Shown here: positions 6,159 through 13,147 of the stretch, in pieces
Layout of the letters: each line of letters starts with the position of its first letter
How positions within the stretch are numbered: the stretch's first letter is position 1
Program-made: the position numbers and the translations under genes
Origin: Chloroflexota bacterium
Lineage (GTDB): Bacteria; Chloroflexota; UBA6077; JACQUR01
Assembly: GCA_016210245.1 (NCBI GenBank)
Contig: JACQUR010000410.1
Span: 1 to 16,447 of the forward strand
Reading direction: 5' to 3'
DNA: 16,447 nt
The notes under the pieces: generated by a model
What the model saw: the letters and a program-made list of their open reading frames with translations, nothing else
Database searches by the model: none
What the model was told of the DNA's origin: nothing

Positions 6159-7778
6159 CTAGCCACGCCTCACTTTGAAGCCAACGCTCTCCCTATCCCA
6201 GGTATTCGCAGTAATACCTTGCTCGACGAGCCTGTACTTCTCCACCCGGAACACCGCTGTCTTCGGCAGGCTGTCCACGAACTCGACGTAGCGCGGTACC
6301 ATGAAATAGGCCATCCGTTGCTGGCAGAACTCGAGTAGCTCCTCTGGAGAGAGCCGCACGCCCTCCCTGAGGACCACCACGATCTTCACCTCCTCGCCGT
6401 GGGTGGCGGAAGGCACTGGAATGGCAGCGGACTCCGCCACCGCCGGGTGGGCGTTGACAACCTGCTCGACCTCGAAGCTCGAGATGTTCTCCCCGCTTCG
6501 CCTGATCGACTCCTTCTTGCGGGCGCTGAAGAACAGATAGCCGTCCTCGTCGATGTAGCCTATGTCGCCGGTATGAAACCACAGGTTCCTGAAGGCCCTG
6601 AGCGTTTCCTCGGGCATCTTGTAGTACCCTTCCATCAGCGTGAAGGGCTCCCTGGGACGCACGACGAACTCGCCGACGGTGTTCGGAGGCAACTCGATGT
6701 CGTTCTCGTCGAAGACTTTGACCTCGTATCCCCCGGAGACCGGCCGGCCAGAAGAACCAACCTTCACTCCGCCGGGCACGTTGGCGCTAATGGGCATCGC
6801 CTCCGTCATGGAGTACGACTGCAGCACCTCGAGGCCGAACCGCTGCTCGAAAGCTCGATGGAGGTCAGCCGGCACCGGGTTGCCGCGGGCGTACCGCACC
6901 GGGTTATCGAGGTCATCGGCTCTGGGTGGTTGCGCCCAGAGCAGGGGCAGCATCGCCCCGACGAAGTGGAAGACCGTGGCCCGGTAGCGCCTGATCTCAT
7001 CCCAGAATCTGCTGGCGCTGAACCGCGCGCTCAGCGCCAGGGTTCCACCTGCGGCCAGCGGAGTCAGGGTCATCGCGAGTTGGATGCCGTGAAAGAGCGG
7101 TAGGCAGCAATAGTAGACATCCTGGCCGGTGAATACCGGCTGCCCCGACTTGCTGCCCGGGCGCCAGAGCGCGAAGTTGTGGGTAATCATCACCCCTTTT
7201 GACGGACCCGTCGTCCCGCCCGTGTAGAAGATGGCCAGCAGGTCGCTGGGCCGGACCTGCACGTCAGGCGGTGAGGTCGAGCCATCGGCAACTTCCTGGT
7301 AGGAGAGGACTCTCCAGGCAGGGTCCAGGCTCGTGACATCCGGCGGCTGAGCACTGGATCTGACGATCACCGTCTTGATGTGTTGCAGCTCGTTACGCAC
7401 GAAGGCCAGTTGCTCGAGGTACCGTTCGTCGACCAGGATGGTGGTAGCATCTGAGTGGTTGATGATGTACTGGAGGATGTTGCCCTTGTGGAAGGTGTTG
7501 ACCGGAACCTCCACGGCCCCTATTCGCGCCAGGCCAAGCCAGGCGTAGATGAACTCGGGACAGTTGGGCAGCATGAGACATACTTTGTCGCCCTTCTGAA
7601 CTCCGAGGTTGAGGAAGCCGTTCGCCAGTCGATTGACGTTGGCATCCAGGTCGGCGTAGGTGACGACCTGGTCCTCGAAGGAGAGGTAGACCCGATCGTG
7701 ATAGGCTCGAGCCTGCCGCTCGACAAACGTGCCGACCACGCGCTCGGTCGAGGGCGAGGCGGGTGTGGCCGTATGCAT
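6159..7778 (-). CDS. ATP-dependent acyl-CoA ligase, CaiC-like (first copy)
   Basis: A 539-residue acyl-CoA synthetase, paralogous along its whole length to the ligase at 3361-4980. Motifs: YTGGTTGPSKGV from Tyr185, QSYSMTEA, FHTGDIG with Asp405, and the hinge RKKESIRRSGENIS. The A10 motif is PKTAVFRVEK with Arg511 in the place of the usual lysine, the same change as in its partner. ATG 7778 has GGAGG at 6 bases; the longer in-frame start at 7826 lacks such support. It lies 69 bases after the first binding-protein gene and 35 bases before the second, so each ligase is paired with one importer component. This suggests uptake followed at once by CoA trapping. The paralogue differences at lid and pocket loops may mean different but related acids. 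Confidence 0.9.
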   Translation of the reverse strand: MHTATPASPSTERVVGTFVERQARAYHDRVYLSFEDQVVTYADLDANVNRLANGFLNLGVQKGDKVCLMLPNCPEFIYAWLGLARIGAVEVPVNTFHKGNILQYIINHSDATTILVDERYLEQLAFVRNELQHIKTVIVRSSAQPPDVTSLDPAWRVLSYQEVADGSTSPPDVQVRPSDLLAIFYTGGTTGPSKGVMITHNFALWRPGSKSGQPVFTGQDVYYCCLPLFHGIQLAMTLTPLAAGGTLALSARFSASRFWDEIRRYRATVFHFVGAMLPLLWAQPPRADDLDNPVRYARGNPVPADLHRAFEQRFGLEVLQSYSMTEAMPISANVPGGVKVGSSGRPVSGGYEVKVFDENDIELPPNTVGEFVVRPREPFTLMEGYYKMPEETLRAFRNLWFHTGDIGYIDEDGYLFFSARKKESIRRSGENISSFEVEQVVNAHPAVAESAAIPVPSATHGEEVKIVVVLREGVRLSPEELLEFCQQRMAYFMVPRYVEFVDSLPKTAVFRVEKYRLVEQGITANTWDRESVGFKVRRG

Positions 7779-7847
7779 GAGGCTCCTCCGTTCCTGCCAG
7801 CCTCTCACGGACGGCGCGTCGCGCAAGACCAGGGGCTCCCTCAGTTC

Positions 7848-8870
7848 CTACTTGGCCGCAATGAAGTCGTCGGTGTAGAAGGTCTTCGGGTCCGTGGTCT
7901 TGAATTCCGTGTTGCCGTACTTCCGCAGCAACTCGATGGTAGTCGCCCAGTCCTTCTCGGCCATCCAGCCGACGGGTTTTCCATCGGTCTCCGCGGTGTG
8001 GAGGTGCTTGAGCATGTTGGTCAGCTCGAGTCGCAGGATCTGAGCTTCCCGGTCCGGGAAGCGCCTCAGGGTCGCCTGCACCGCCTCCTCTGGCTCGCGC
8101 TGCGCGGCCTCCCAGCTCCGAGAGATCGCCCGGATGAATCGCTTCGCCAGCTCCGGACGCTCGCTGATGGTCTTGTTGGAGGCCAGGAGCCCCGTGGAGA
8201 GGAGATTCACGCCGTAGTCAGCGAACGCTAGCCGCCTCACCTTGATCTTCTCCTGCTCGGCGGCATACTCGATGGGGCTGTTCGTCGCCCAACTGAAGAT
8301 CACGTCGACCTTCTTCCCGAACAGGGCAGGCTGCTGCTGGGCGGAGGCCATGCTCACGAACTTGACGTCGTCCTCGCGCAGCCCATTCGCCGCCAGGAAG
8401 GCCGGCAGCATGATGGCCTGAGCTCCGCCCGCCACCATGGCGACCGTTTTCCCCTTCAGATCCTTCGGCTCCCTGATCCCGGATTCCTCGAGCACGGCGA
8501 CCCCACGGGGGTTACGTTGGGCGATGGCGAAGATGCCCTTGACCGGGACGCCTTCGCCAATGGCCGCGGCCATCGTCCCGTAGTCGGCCTGGCCGAAGTC
8601 GCCCTGGTCCGCGCCGATGAGCTTCACTGTCGTGGCGGATCCCTTGCCCTCGTAGACCTCCAGGGTGATGCCTTCCTGCTCGAAGTACCCCTTCTCCAGA
8701 CCCAGGAACACCGGCGTGTGGGGGCCCTGCACCAGGTAATCGAGGCGGAACACCAGCCGGTCCCGCTTCGCCGGTTCCGCTGTCCCGGGCGCGCAACCAG
8801 CCAGCACCACGAGGCCCACCAGGAGGACCGCACCACTCACAGCCGACAGATCCACACGCAGCCTCGACAT
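7848..8870 (-). CDS. ABC transporter solute-binding lipoprotein, NMT1/SsuA type (first copy)
   Basis: A 340-residue lipoprotein of the same family as the gene at 5086-6123. The signal sequence is hydrophobic at residues 12-24, with lipobox LAGC and Cys26. The mature chain starts FRLDYLVQGPHTPVFLGLEKGYF, then GSATTVKLIG, FGQADYGTMAAAIGEG, DLKGKTVAMVAGG and the same C-terminal end pattern (KTTDPKTFYTDDFI). ATG 8870 is preceded by GGAGG at 7 bases. It is the first binding protein after the permeases, so it is the more likely original partner of the transporter. It would deliver ligand to the permease pair at 8926-10613. The ligand is not identifiable from the sequence; loops such as SMASAQQQP against NMDASQQRP differ from the second copy and may mark changed specificity. 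Confidence 0.92.
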   Translation of the reverse strand: MSRLRVDLSAVSGAVLLVGLVVLAGCAPGTAEPAKRDRLVFRLDYLVQGPHTPVFLGLEKGYFEQEGITLEVYEGKGSATTVKLIGADQGDFGQADYGTMAAAIGEGVPVKGIFAIAQRNPRGVAVLEESGIREPKDLKGKTVAMVAGGAQAIMLPAFLAANGLREDDVKFVSMASAQQQPALFGKKVDVIFSWATNSPIEYAAEQEKIKVRRLAFADYGVNLLSTGLLASNKTISERPELAKRFIRAISRSWEAAQREPEEAVQATLRRFPDREAQILRLELTNMLKHLHTAETDGKPVGWMAEKDWATTIELLRKYGNTEFKTTDPKTFYTDDFIAAK

Positions 8871-8900
8871 CTCTCGCCCTCCGCTTCCATGCTCTCCTCA

Positions 8901-8918
8901 GGCGCCCGGCCGGGCGCC
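8901..8918. promoter_or_regulatory. 18-base perfect GC palindrome between permease and binding-protein genes
   Basis: GGCGCCCGGCCGGGCGCC reads the same on both strands and can form a 7-pair stem with a GGCC loop. It lies in the 55-base gap between the permease stop and the start of the first binding-protein gene. It may stabilise or trim the transcript at this junction. No T run follows. Confidence 0.5.
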
Positions 8919-8925
8919 CGGCTCC

Positions 8926-9708
8926 CTATGCCCGCACGCGCCGAGTCTCCTCCTCCCGCACCGACACGTGCCAGCGCAGCAACACCCTCTCGGACACCAC
9001 CGCCAACTGATACAGGAGCAGGCCGATCACGGCAACCAGCACGATGCTCGCGAACAGTGCCTTCGTCTGGACGTTGTGCTGTGCGACCAACAAGTAATAC
9101 CCGAGCCCCGCGTCGGCGCCCATCCACTCGCCAACAATGGCCCCGATCGCGGCGAATGTCGCCGACAGTTTCAACCCGCTGAAGAACGACGGGAGTGCGC
9201 CGGGCAACCGCGCCTTGTAGAAAACCTGCCACTTCGACGCACCCATCGTCCTGATCAGATCCAGCATATCGGGTTCGACCGACTTCAAGCCGACAATGGT
9301 GGTCACGAGAATCGGGAAAATCACCAGCATGCAGACGATAACAATCTTCGTGCCGATTCCAAAACCGAACCAGATGACGAACAGCGGGGCCACGACGATC
9401 TTGGGCACATTCTGCAGGAACACCACCCAGGGCATGATCGCCCTCTCCAGCGCCGGCGACCACACCAGCACGACCGCGCTAGCGACCCCCAGCGGCACGC
9501 CGACCAGGAGCCCGAGTGCGACCTCCTGAAGCGTGATCAGCGTGTGCCGCACGAGGAGCGCGTACTTGTCCAGGAACTCGAAGGCGACCTGATGCGGCGC
9601 AGGAAGGATCGAGTCTGAGATACGGGTCATCGCGATGACGAGGTACCACAAACTCATGAATATCGCAAGCGCCGCTATTCGCAGCGCCACAGCCCTTTGC
9701 TGGCTCAT
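8926..9708 (-). CDS. ABC transporter permease, SsuC/TauC type (second permease)
   Basis: A 260-residue inner-membrane subunit with about six hydrophobic segments. The cytoplasmic EAA loop that docks on the ATPase is clear at residues 147-169 (DMLDLIRTMGAS then FYKARLP), as is the family-typical VGEWMGADAGLGYYLL near residue 193. The start is uncertain. ATG 9708 has AGGAG only 1-2 bases away; a GTG at 9735 would add nine residues, and an even longer frame overlaps the upstream permease. I choose 9708 because the length suits the family. It is paralogous to the permease just upstream, with about 44 bases between them. The two could pair as a heterodimer, or each could form a homodimer. Confidence 0.88.
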   Translation of the reverse strand: MSQQRAVALRIAALAIFMSLWYLVIAMTRISDSILPAPHQVAFEFLDKYALLVRHTLITLQEVALGLLVGVPLGVASAVVLVWSPALERAIMPWVVFLQNVPKIVVAPLFVIWFGFGIGTKIVIVCMLVIFPILVTTIVGLKSVEPDMLDLIRTMGASKWQVFYKARLPGALPSFFSGLKLSATFAAIGAIVGEWMGADAGLGYYLLVAQHNVQTKALFASIVLVAVIGLLLYQLAVVSERVLLRWHVSVREEETRRVRA

Positions 9709-9752
9709 TCTCCTGACCAGGAACGTGATACGCACCCGTGGCCCGGGCGGGA

Positions 9753-10613
9753 TTACATCGCGATGGTACTCTCCTGCCGCAGGGACGCGTGCCACGGCAG
9801 CATCAGCCGCTCACAGAGGGCCGCTGCCTGATACAGCAGGGTACCGATCATGGCGAGCAAGACGATGATCGCGAAGAGCAACGGCGTGGCGAAGCTATCA
9901 TAAGCAGAGAGGAGCAGATAGCCCAGGCCTGCGTCGGCGCCCATCCACTCCCCGACGACAGCACCAATGGTAGCCAGCGCCGCCGAGAGCTTGAGGCCGC
10001 TGAAGAAGGACGGCAGGGCTGTTGGGAGCCTGGCCTTGGAGAACACCTGCCACCTGCTGGCGCCCATAGACTGAATCAGGTCCAGCATGTCGGTCTCGAC
10101 TGACTTCAAGCCGGCGATGGTTGTGACGAGTACAGGGAAAAACACCAGGAGGGTGACAACCAGGATCTTGGTTGTGATGCCGAATCCAAACCAGATCACC
10201 AGGAGCGGCGCAATGACGATCTTGGGCGTGCTCTCAAGAAGGAAAACCCAGGGAAGCACGGCGGTTTCAAGTGTCCGCGACCACACGAGCGACAGGGCAC
10301 CCATGAGGCCGATGGCGATACCGATGGCGAGCCCGAGCCCGATCTCCTGGAGCGTCACGATCGTATGGCGGTACAGGAGTCCCGCGTCCTTGAAGAAGGC
10401 GACAACGATTCTATCGGGATAGGGGAGAATGAAATCGGGCGTCCGCGAGATGAAGAGAGCCAGATACCAGAGCAGGATCAGGGCAACGAGGGCGTAGGCC
10501 GGCGGGGCGAGGCGGTGGTACACCGCCAGTAGGCGTGGGCGAAGCGAGGGCGACGTCAGCCATCGTGCCCGGCGGCCGGGGCCTGGCAGTCCGAGCGCTG
10601 CGTCAGTAGGCAC
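9753..10613 (-). CDS. ABC transporter permease, SsuC/TauC type (first permease)
   Basis: A 286-residue membrane subunit with a roughly 35-residue basic N-terminal tail and about six hydrophobic segments starting near residue 38. The EAA loop is at residues 175-197 (DMLDLIQSMGAS, then FSKARLP), and VGEWMGADAGLGYLLL follows. It starts at GTG 10613, with GGAG 5 bases before it and only 2 bases after the TAG of the ATPase gene, so the two are probably coupled. The tail is longer than that of its paralogue. Both permeases share the FSGLKLS and WFGFGI segments, but their codons have diverged widely, so this duplication looks old. Confidence 0.9.
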   Translation of the reverse strand: MPTDAALGLPGPGRRARWLTSPSLRPRLLAVYHRLAPPAYALVALILLWYLALFISRTPDFILPYPDRIVVAFFKDAGLLYRHTIVTLQEIGLGLAIGIAIGLMGALSLVWSRTLETAVLPWVFLLESTPKIVIAPLLVIWFGFGITTKILVVTLLVFFPVLVTTIAGLKSVETDMLDLIQSMGASRWQVFSKARLPTALPSFFSGLKLSAALATIGAVVGEWMGADAGLGYLLLSAYDSFATPLLFAIIVLLAMIGTLLYQAAALCERLMLPWHASLRQESTIAM

Positions 10614-10615
10614 GA

Positions 10616-11386
10616 CTACTCCAGACCGCCGTGCGCCTGCATCTCACGGCGAATGTGGGTGACCATCCTGGAGAAGCGAGGCTCCGCCATGGTTTCCAAC
10701 GTGCGCGGGCGGGGGAGCTCGACGTCGAATACCTTGAGCAACCTCCCCGGCCGGGCTGACATGACGAGCACCCTGTCCGCGAGAAAAACAGCCTCCGGGA
10801 TGCTATGGGTGACGAAGACCACAGTTTTCTTGTGATCGAGCCAGATGCGCTGCAATTCGAGGTTCATCTGCTCGCGCGTGAGGGCGTCGATGGCGCCAAA
10901 CGGCTCATCCATGAGCAGGAGCGCCGGGTCGTGGATCAAGGCGCGACAGATGGAAACCCGCTGTTGCATGCCGCCAGATAACTGGTAGGGGTACTTCCGC
11001 TCGAACCCTGCGAGCCCGACGAGCTGGAGCAGCCCGAGCGCCACCTGCCGATACTTCCCCCGATCCAGGTTGCGCACCTCTACCTGGAGCATGATGTTAT
11101 CGAGAACCGTCCTCCAGGGCATGAGGACCGGACTCTGGAAGACCATGCCAACGTTGCTGATTGGGCCGCGAACGCTCTCGCCATTCACCTGCACCGTTCC
11201 GGTGCTGGCGAAGAGGAGCCCCGCGAGGATCTTGAGGAGCGTGGTCTTGCCGCAGCCGCTCGGCCCGACGATACAGAGGAACTCGCCCGCCTCCGCGCCG
11301 AAGCTGACCTCGTCCAGGGCATGGACCGATCCCTGTCGGCTGGCAAACACCATGCCAATATCGTGCAGTTCGATGGCCCTGGCCAT
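10616..11386 (-). CDS. ABC transporter ATP-binding protein, SsuB/TauB type
   Basis: A 256-residue ATPase that drives the importer from the cytoplasmic face. All nucleotide-site motifs are intact: Walker A GPSGCGKTT at residues 41-49, Q-loop Gln84, signature LSGGMQQR from residue 136, Walker B LLLMDEPF with Asp160 and Glu161, D-loop, and H-loop His194. It is the first gene of the minus-strand operon and the only ATPase in the window, so both permeases and both binding proteins must share it unless another is encoded elsewhere. The ATG at 11386 has only a weak AGGG or AAGG site upstream, the poorest ribosome site in the operon. The leader upstream is non-coding. Confidence 0.93.
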   Translation of the reverse strand: MARAIELHDIGMVFASRQGSVHALDEVSFGAEAGEFLCIVGPSGCGKTTLLKILAGLLFASTGTVQVNGESVRGPISNVGMVFQSPVLMPWRTVLDNIMLQVEVRNLDRGKYRQVALGLLQLVGLAGFERKYPYQLSGGMQQRVSICRALIHDPALLLMDEPFGAIDALTREQMNLELQRIWLDHKKTVVFVTHSIPEAVFLADRVLVMSARPGRLLKVFDVELPRPRTLETMAEPRFSRMVTHIRREMQAHGGLE

Positions 11387-11735
11387 ACCCTGGCTCGCCT
11401 TTCCCTCTCAGTGCCCGTGCCTGACGCGGGGTCCCCTGGCAGCTCGCCAACGAAAGACCGGGTTGGTTGCAACGCCTCAGCGAGCCTGTCGTCCGCGCCA
11501 TTCAGGGACTTGACAGCCGAAGTGCGCCTGCGCCGCGCTGCGTGTGCTCGAACGTCGCCTATACTGCGCTCTTTTGCAGAGGCCTGTCAAGAGGACGGTT
11601 GAGACAGGGGCCGGCCGTTTTCTGTGCTATTGGGCTGGTCGTGTCGGGAATCGGTGAGCCATCGGTTTGCCCCTACGCGCCTGCAGCACAAGAACTGGTC
11701 AAACCTGCTGAGACAAGATGTAGCAGGCAGCGAGG
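11387..11735. other. Non-coding stretch upstream of the importer operon
   Basis: This 349-base stretch separates the start of the ABC operon from the stop of the coiled-coil gene. Reading frames through it have no recognisable motif. It holds the only visible promoter-like site for the operon (11558-11590), and a leader of about 165 bases would follow that site. No regulator gene, riboswitch class or strong terminator is recognised in it. Confidence 0.6.
11558..11590 (-). promoter_or_regulatory. Candidate promoter of the importer/degradation operon
   Basis: On the minus strand, TTGACA (11590-11585) is a perfect -35 box and TATAGG (11563-11558) a four-of-six -10 box. The 21-base spacer is longer than the usual 16-18, which weakens the call or would need an activator. 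It is the best sigma-70-like pair I found by eye in the gap. Confidence 0.3.
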
Positions 11736-12689
11736 CTACTCCGGCAGGAGCAAGCTCAGCACCTCTCCTCGCTCCAGGCGCGGCGCGGCCTCCTCCGAGG
11801 CGCGGTAGCCGACCACCGTGGGCCAGGTGCGCACGCCGGCCCGGTGGAGGAGCTCGGCCCGGCGCCTGGCCCGGTCGATGTCCCTGTGGCCAACGGTCCA
11901 TGAGACCTCCACCACCAGATACCCTTGCTCGCCCTCGCGCTGGCCCTGCACCAGGAGGTCGACCTGAGCGATGTCCTGTGCCTCGGCTCGTTGGAGCTGC
12001 CCCCGGTCCTGGAGGTCGTCTACCAGCGCCACGATCTCGGCCGAGTCGAGGACCCGGGGCTGGGCCAGGAGCGGGAGGAGGAACCTGGGGTTGACAGCGA
12101 GACGGTCCAGCAATTGGCCGTCCTTCAGCGCCTGCAGATCCAGGGCCTGGCGTTGCTCGTGCTGATCGAACCGGTGAGCGAGGGCCGCCAGGTCCCCCGC
12201 CAGGCCATCCACCCGCTGGGTGAGGGCAGTGAGCTGCTCCTGCGTGCGCTCCTGGGCCTGGGCCAGGCGCTCCACCGTGGCTGCAAGTCGATCGAGCCGC
12301 TCCCCGGTTCGGACCTGGGCCTGGGCCAGGCGCTCCAGCGTGGCTTCAAGTCGATCGAGCCGCTCCCCGGTTCGGACCTGGGCCTGGGCCAGGCGCTCCA
12401 CCGTGGCTTCAAGTCGATCGAGCCGCTCCTCGGTTCGGACCTGGGCCTGGGCCAGGCGCTCCAGCGCGGTCTCCACATGCTCCAACCGCCCATCAGTGCG
12501 GGCCTGTGCCTCGGCCAGGGCTTGCAGCCGCTGCTCGGTACGCTCCTGGGCCTCCGCCAGGCGCCGGACCAGGACAGGCAACTCCAGCAGCTCGTCGGCC
12601 AGCACGAACCGTCGCAGCTCGGCCCGCCAGGTCGGGCGCTGCTCCAGCAGCCGCAGCAGATCCTGAAAGTCCTCGACGCTGAATGGCAT
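11736..12689 (-). CDS. Coiled-coil protein with nuclease-like (PD-D/EXK-like) C-terminus
   Basis: A 317-residue protein in three parts. Residues 1-35 are a helical N-terminus (MPFSVEDFQDLLRLLE). About residues 40-175 are an uninterrupted heptad array in units such as RLAQAQVRTGERLDRLEATVE, a long parallel coiled coil. The C-terminal 110 residues resemble restriction-endonuclease-like domains seen in large environmental families: Asp244 (QVDLLVQG) and Glu261 (YLVVEVS), with Ser in place of the usual Lys, then a helix rich in Arg. ATG 12689 has GGAG at 8 bases; a GTG at 12698 is less likely. Function is unknown. The acidic pair suggests a nuclease fold, but activity is unproven given the missing lysine. 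Confidence 0.75.
   Translation of the reverse strand: MPFSVEDFQDLLRLLEQRPTWRAELRRFVLADELLELPVLVRRLAEAQERTEQRLQALAEAQARTDGRLEHVETALERLAQAQVRTEERLDRLEATVERLAQAQVRTGERLDRLEATLERLAQAQVRTGERLDRLAATVERLAQAQERTQEQLTALTQRVDGLAGDLAALAHRFDQHEQRQALDLQALKDGQLLDRLAVNPRFLLPLLAQPRVLDSAEIVALVDDLQDRGQLQRAEAQDIAQVDLLVQGQREGEQGYLVVEVSWTVGHRDIDRARRRAELLHRAGVRTWPTVVGYRASEEAAPRLERGEVLSLLLPE
12251..12502 (-). repeat. 63-base tandem repeats encoding coiled-coil heptads
   Basis: Four in-frame units start at 12251, 12314, 12377 and 12440, each 63 bases (three heptads, 21 residues). Units 1 and 2 differ at two positions, and so do units 2 and 3; unit 4 is diverged. More degenerate units follow to about 12565, where one register step is 42 bases (two heptads). 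Such near-identity implies recent expansion by slippage or recombination. Confidence 0.9.
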
Positions 12690-12707
12690 AGCCAACACTC
12701 CAACGCG

Positions 12708-12713
12708 AGTATA
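12708..12713 (-). promoter_or_regulatory. Candidate -10 box of the coiled-coil gene
   Basis: TATACT on the minus strand lies 18 bases before ATG 12689, which would leave a very short leader. No clear -35 box is found at the right distance, so support is limited. Confidence 0.3.
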
Positions 12714-12842
12714 CCAGGCGACGCATGCCCGCCATCTTGCCGCCCGGCAGGATCACCTGGCCGCGCCCGCGTCAAGGGCTAGCGGTGGCTATCTCCCTGC
12801 ACCCGCAAGTTCGCGCACCAGACCTGCGCAGATAGCTGGGTG

Positions 12843-12851
12843 TGCGATAAT
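12843..12851 (+). promoter_or_regulatory. Candidate extended -10 promoter of the toxin-antitoxin pair
   Basis: TGC followed by GATAAT matches an extended -10 element (TGn plus a near-consensus hexamer) 29 bases before the antitoxin ATG. The -35 region is poor, as is common for extended -10 promoters. If real, the antitoxin may act nearby as repressor, but I see no clear operator palindrome. Confidence 0.4.
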
Positions 12852-12880
12852 AGGCTCGTCGCGGGAGAGGAGGTCAGGGA

Positions 12881-13147
12881 ATGTCGAAACCGGCAGCACA
12901 GCATCTCCAGGGGTTCCCCGTCCGCCGCGATCAGCCGTTGATCGGCGTCATCCTCACGGAGGACGGCCATGAGGTCATCCGTTACTTCACCGATGAAGCC
13001 GAGGCTGACGCGGCTCTTCCTCAGAGCGCTATTCAAGAGGCATTGAGCGTTATCGGTGCGTGGAGCGATCTCAATTGGGACGAGGCTGTCGAGGCGCTCG
13101 ATCGCATCCGGCACGAGACACCGCCAACCCCGCCCATCTCGTTATGA
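12881..13147 (+). CDS. Small antitoxin candidate upstream of PIN toxin
   Basis: An 88-residue protein with GGAGG 7 bases before its ATG. Its TGA overlaps the ATG of the PIN gene as ATGA, the usual layout of toxin-antitoxin pairs. It contains no ribbon-helix-helix, AbrB or Phd/YefM DNA-binding pattern that I can recognise. The N-terminal half (IGVILTEDGHEVIRYFTDEAEAD) looks like beta strands and is acidic. The C-terminal tail WSDLNWDEAVEALDRIRHE followed by TPPTPPISL is a short helix plus proline-rich end, likely to wrap around the toxin. This tail pattern recurs in front of PIN genes in several environmental phyla, as I recall it. The function is inferred from position and size. Confidence 0.7.
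   Translation: MSKPAAQHLQGFPVRRDQPLIGVILTEDGHEVIRYFTDEAEADAALPQSAIQEALSVIGAWSDLNWDEAVEALDRIRHETPPTPPISL

Noticed and set aside
11661..11676. Second copy of the inverted-repeat element, because GCCCCTAC occurs at 11669-11676 as it does at the end of the 16281-16428 repeat
   Set aside because: Only eight bases match and there is no opposing arm, so chance is likely in GC-rich DNA.
12251..12502. Tandem repeats as a CRISPR array
   Set aside because: The 63-base units are directly adjacent without variable spacers, keep one reading frame and encode heptads of a coiled coil.
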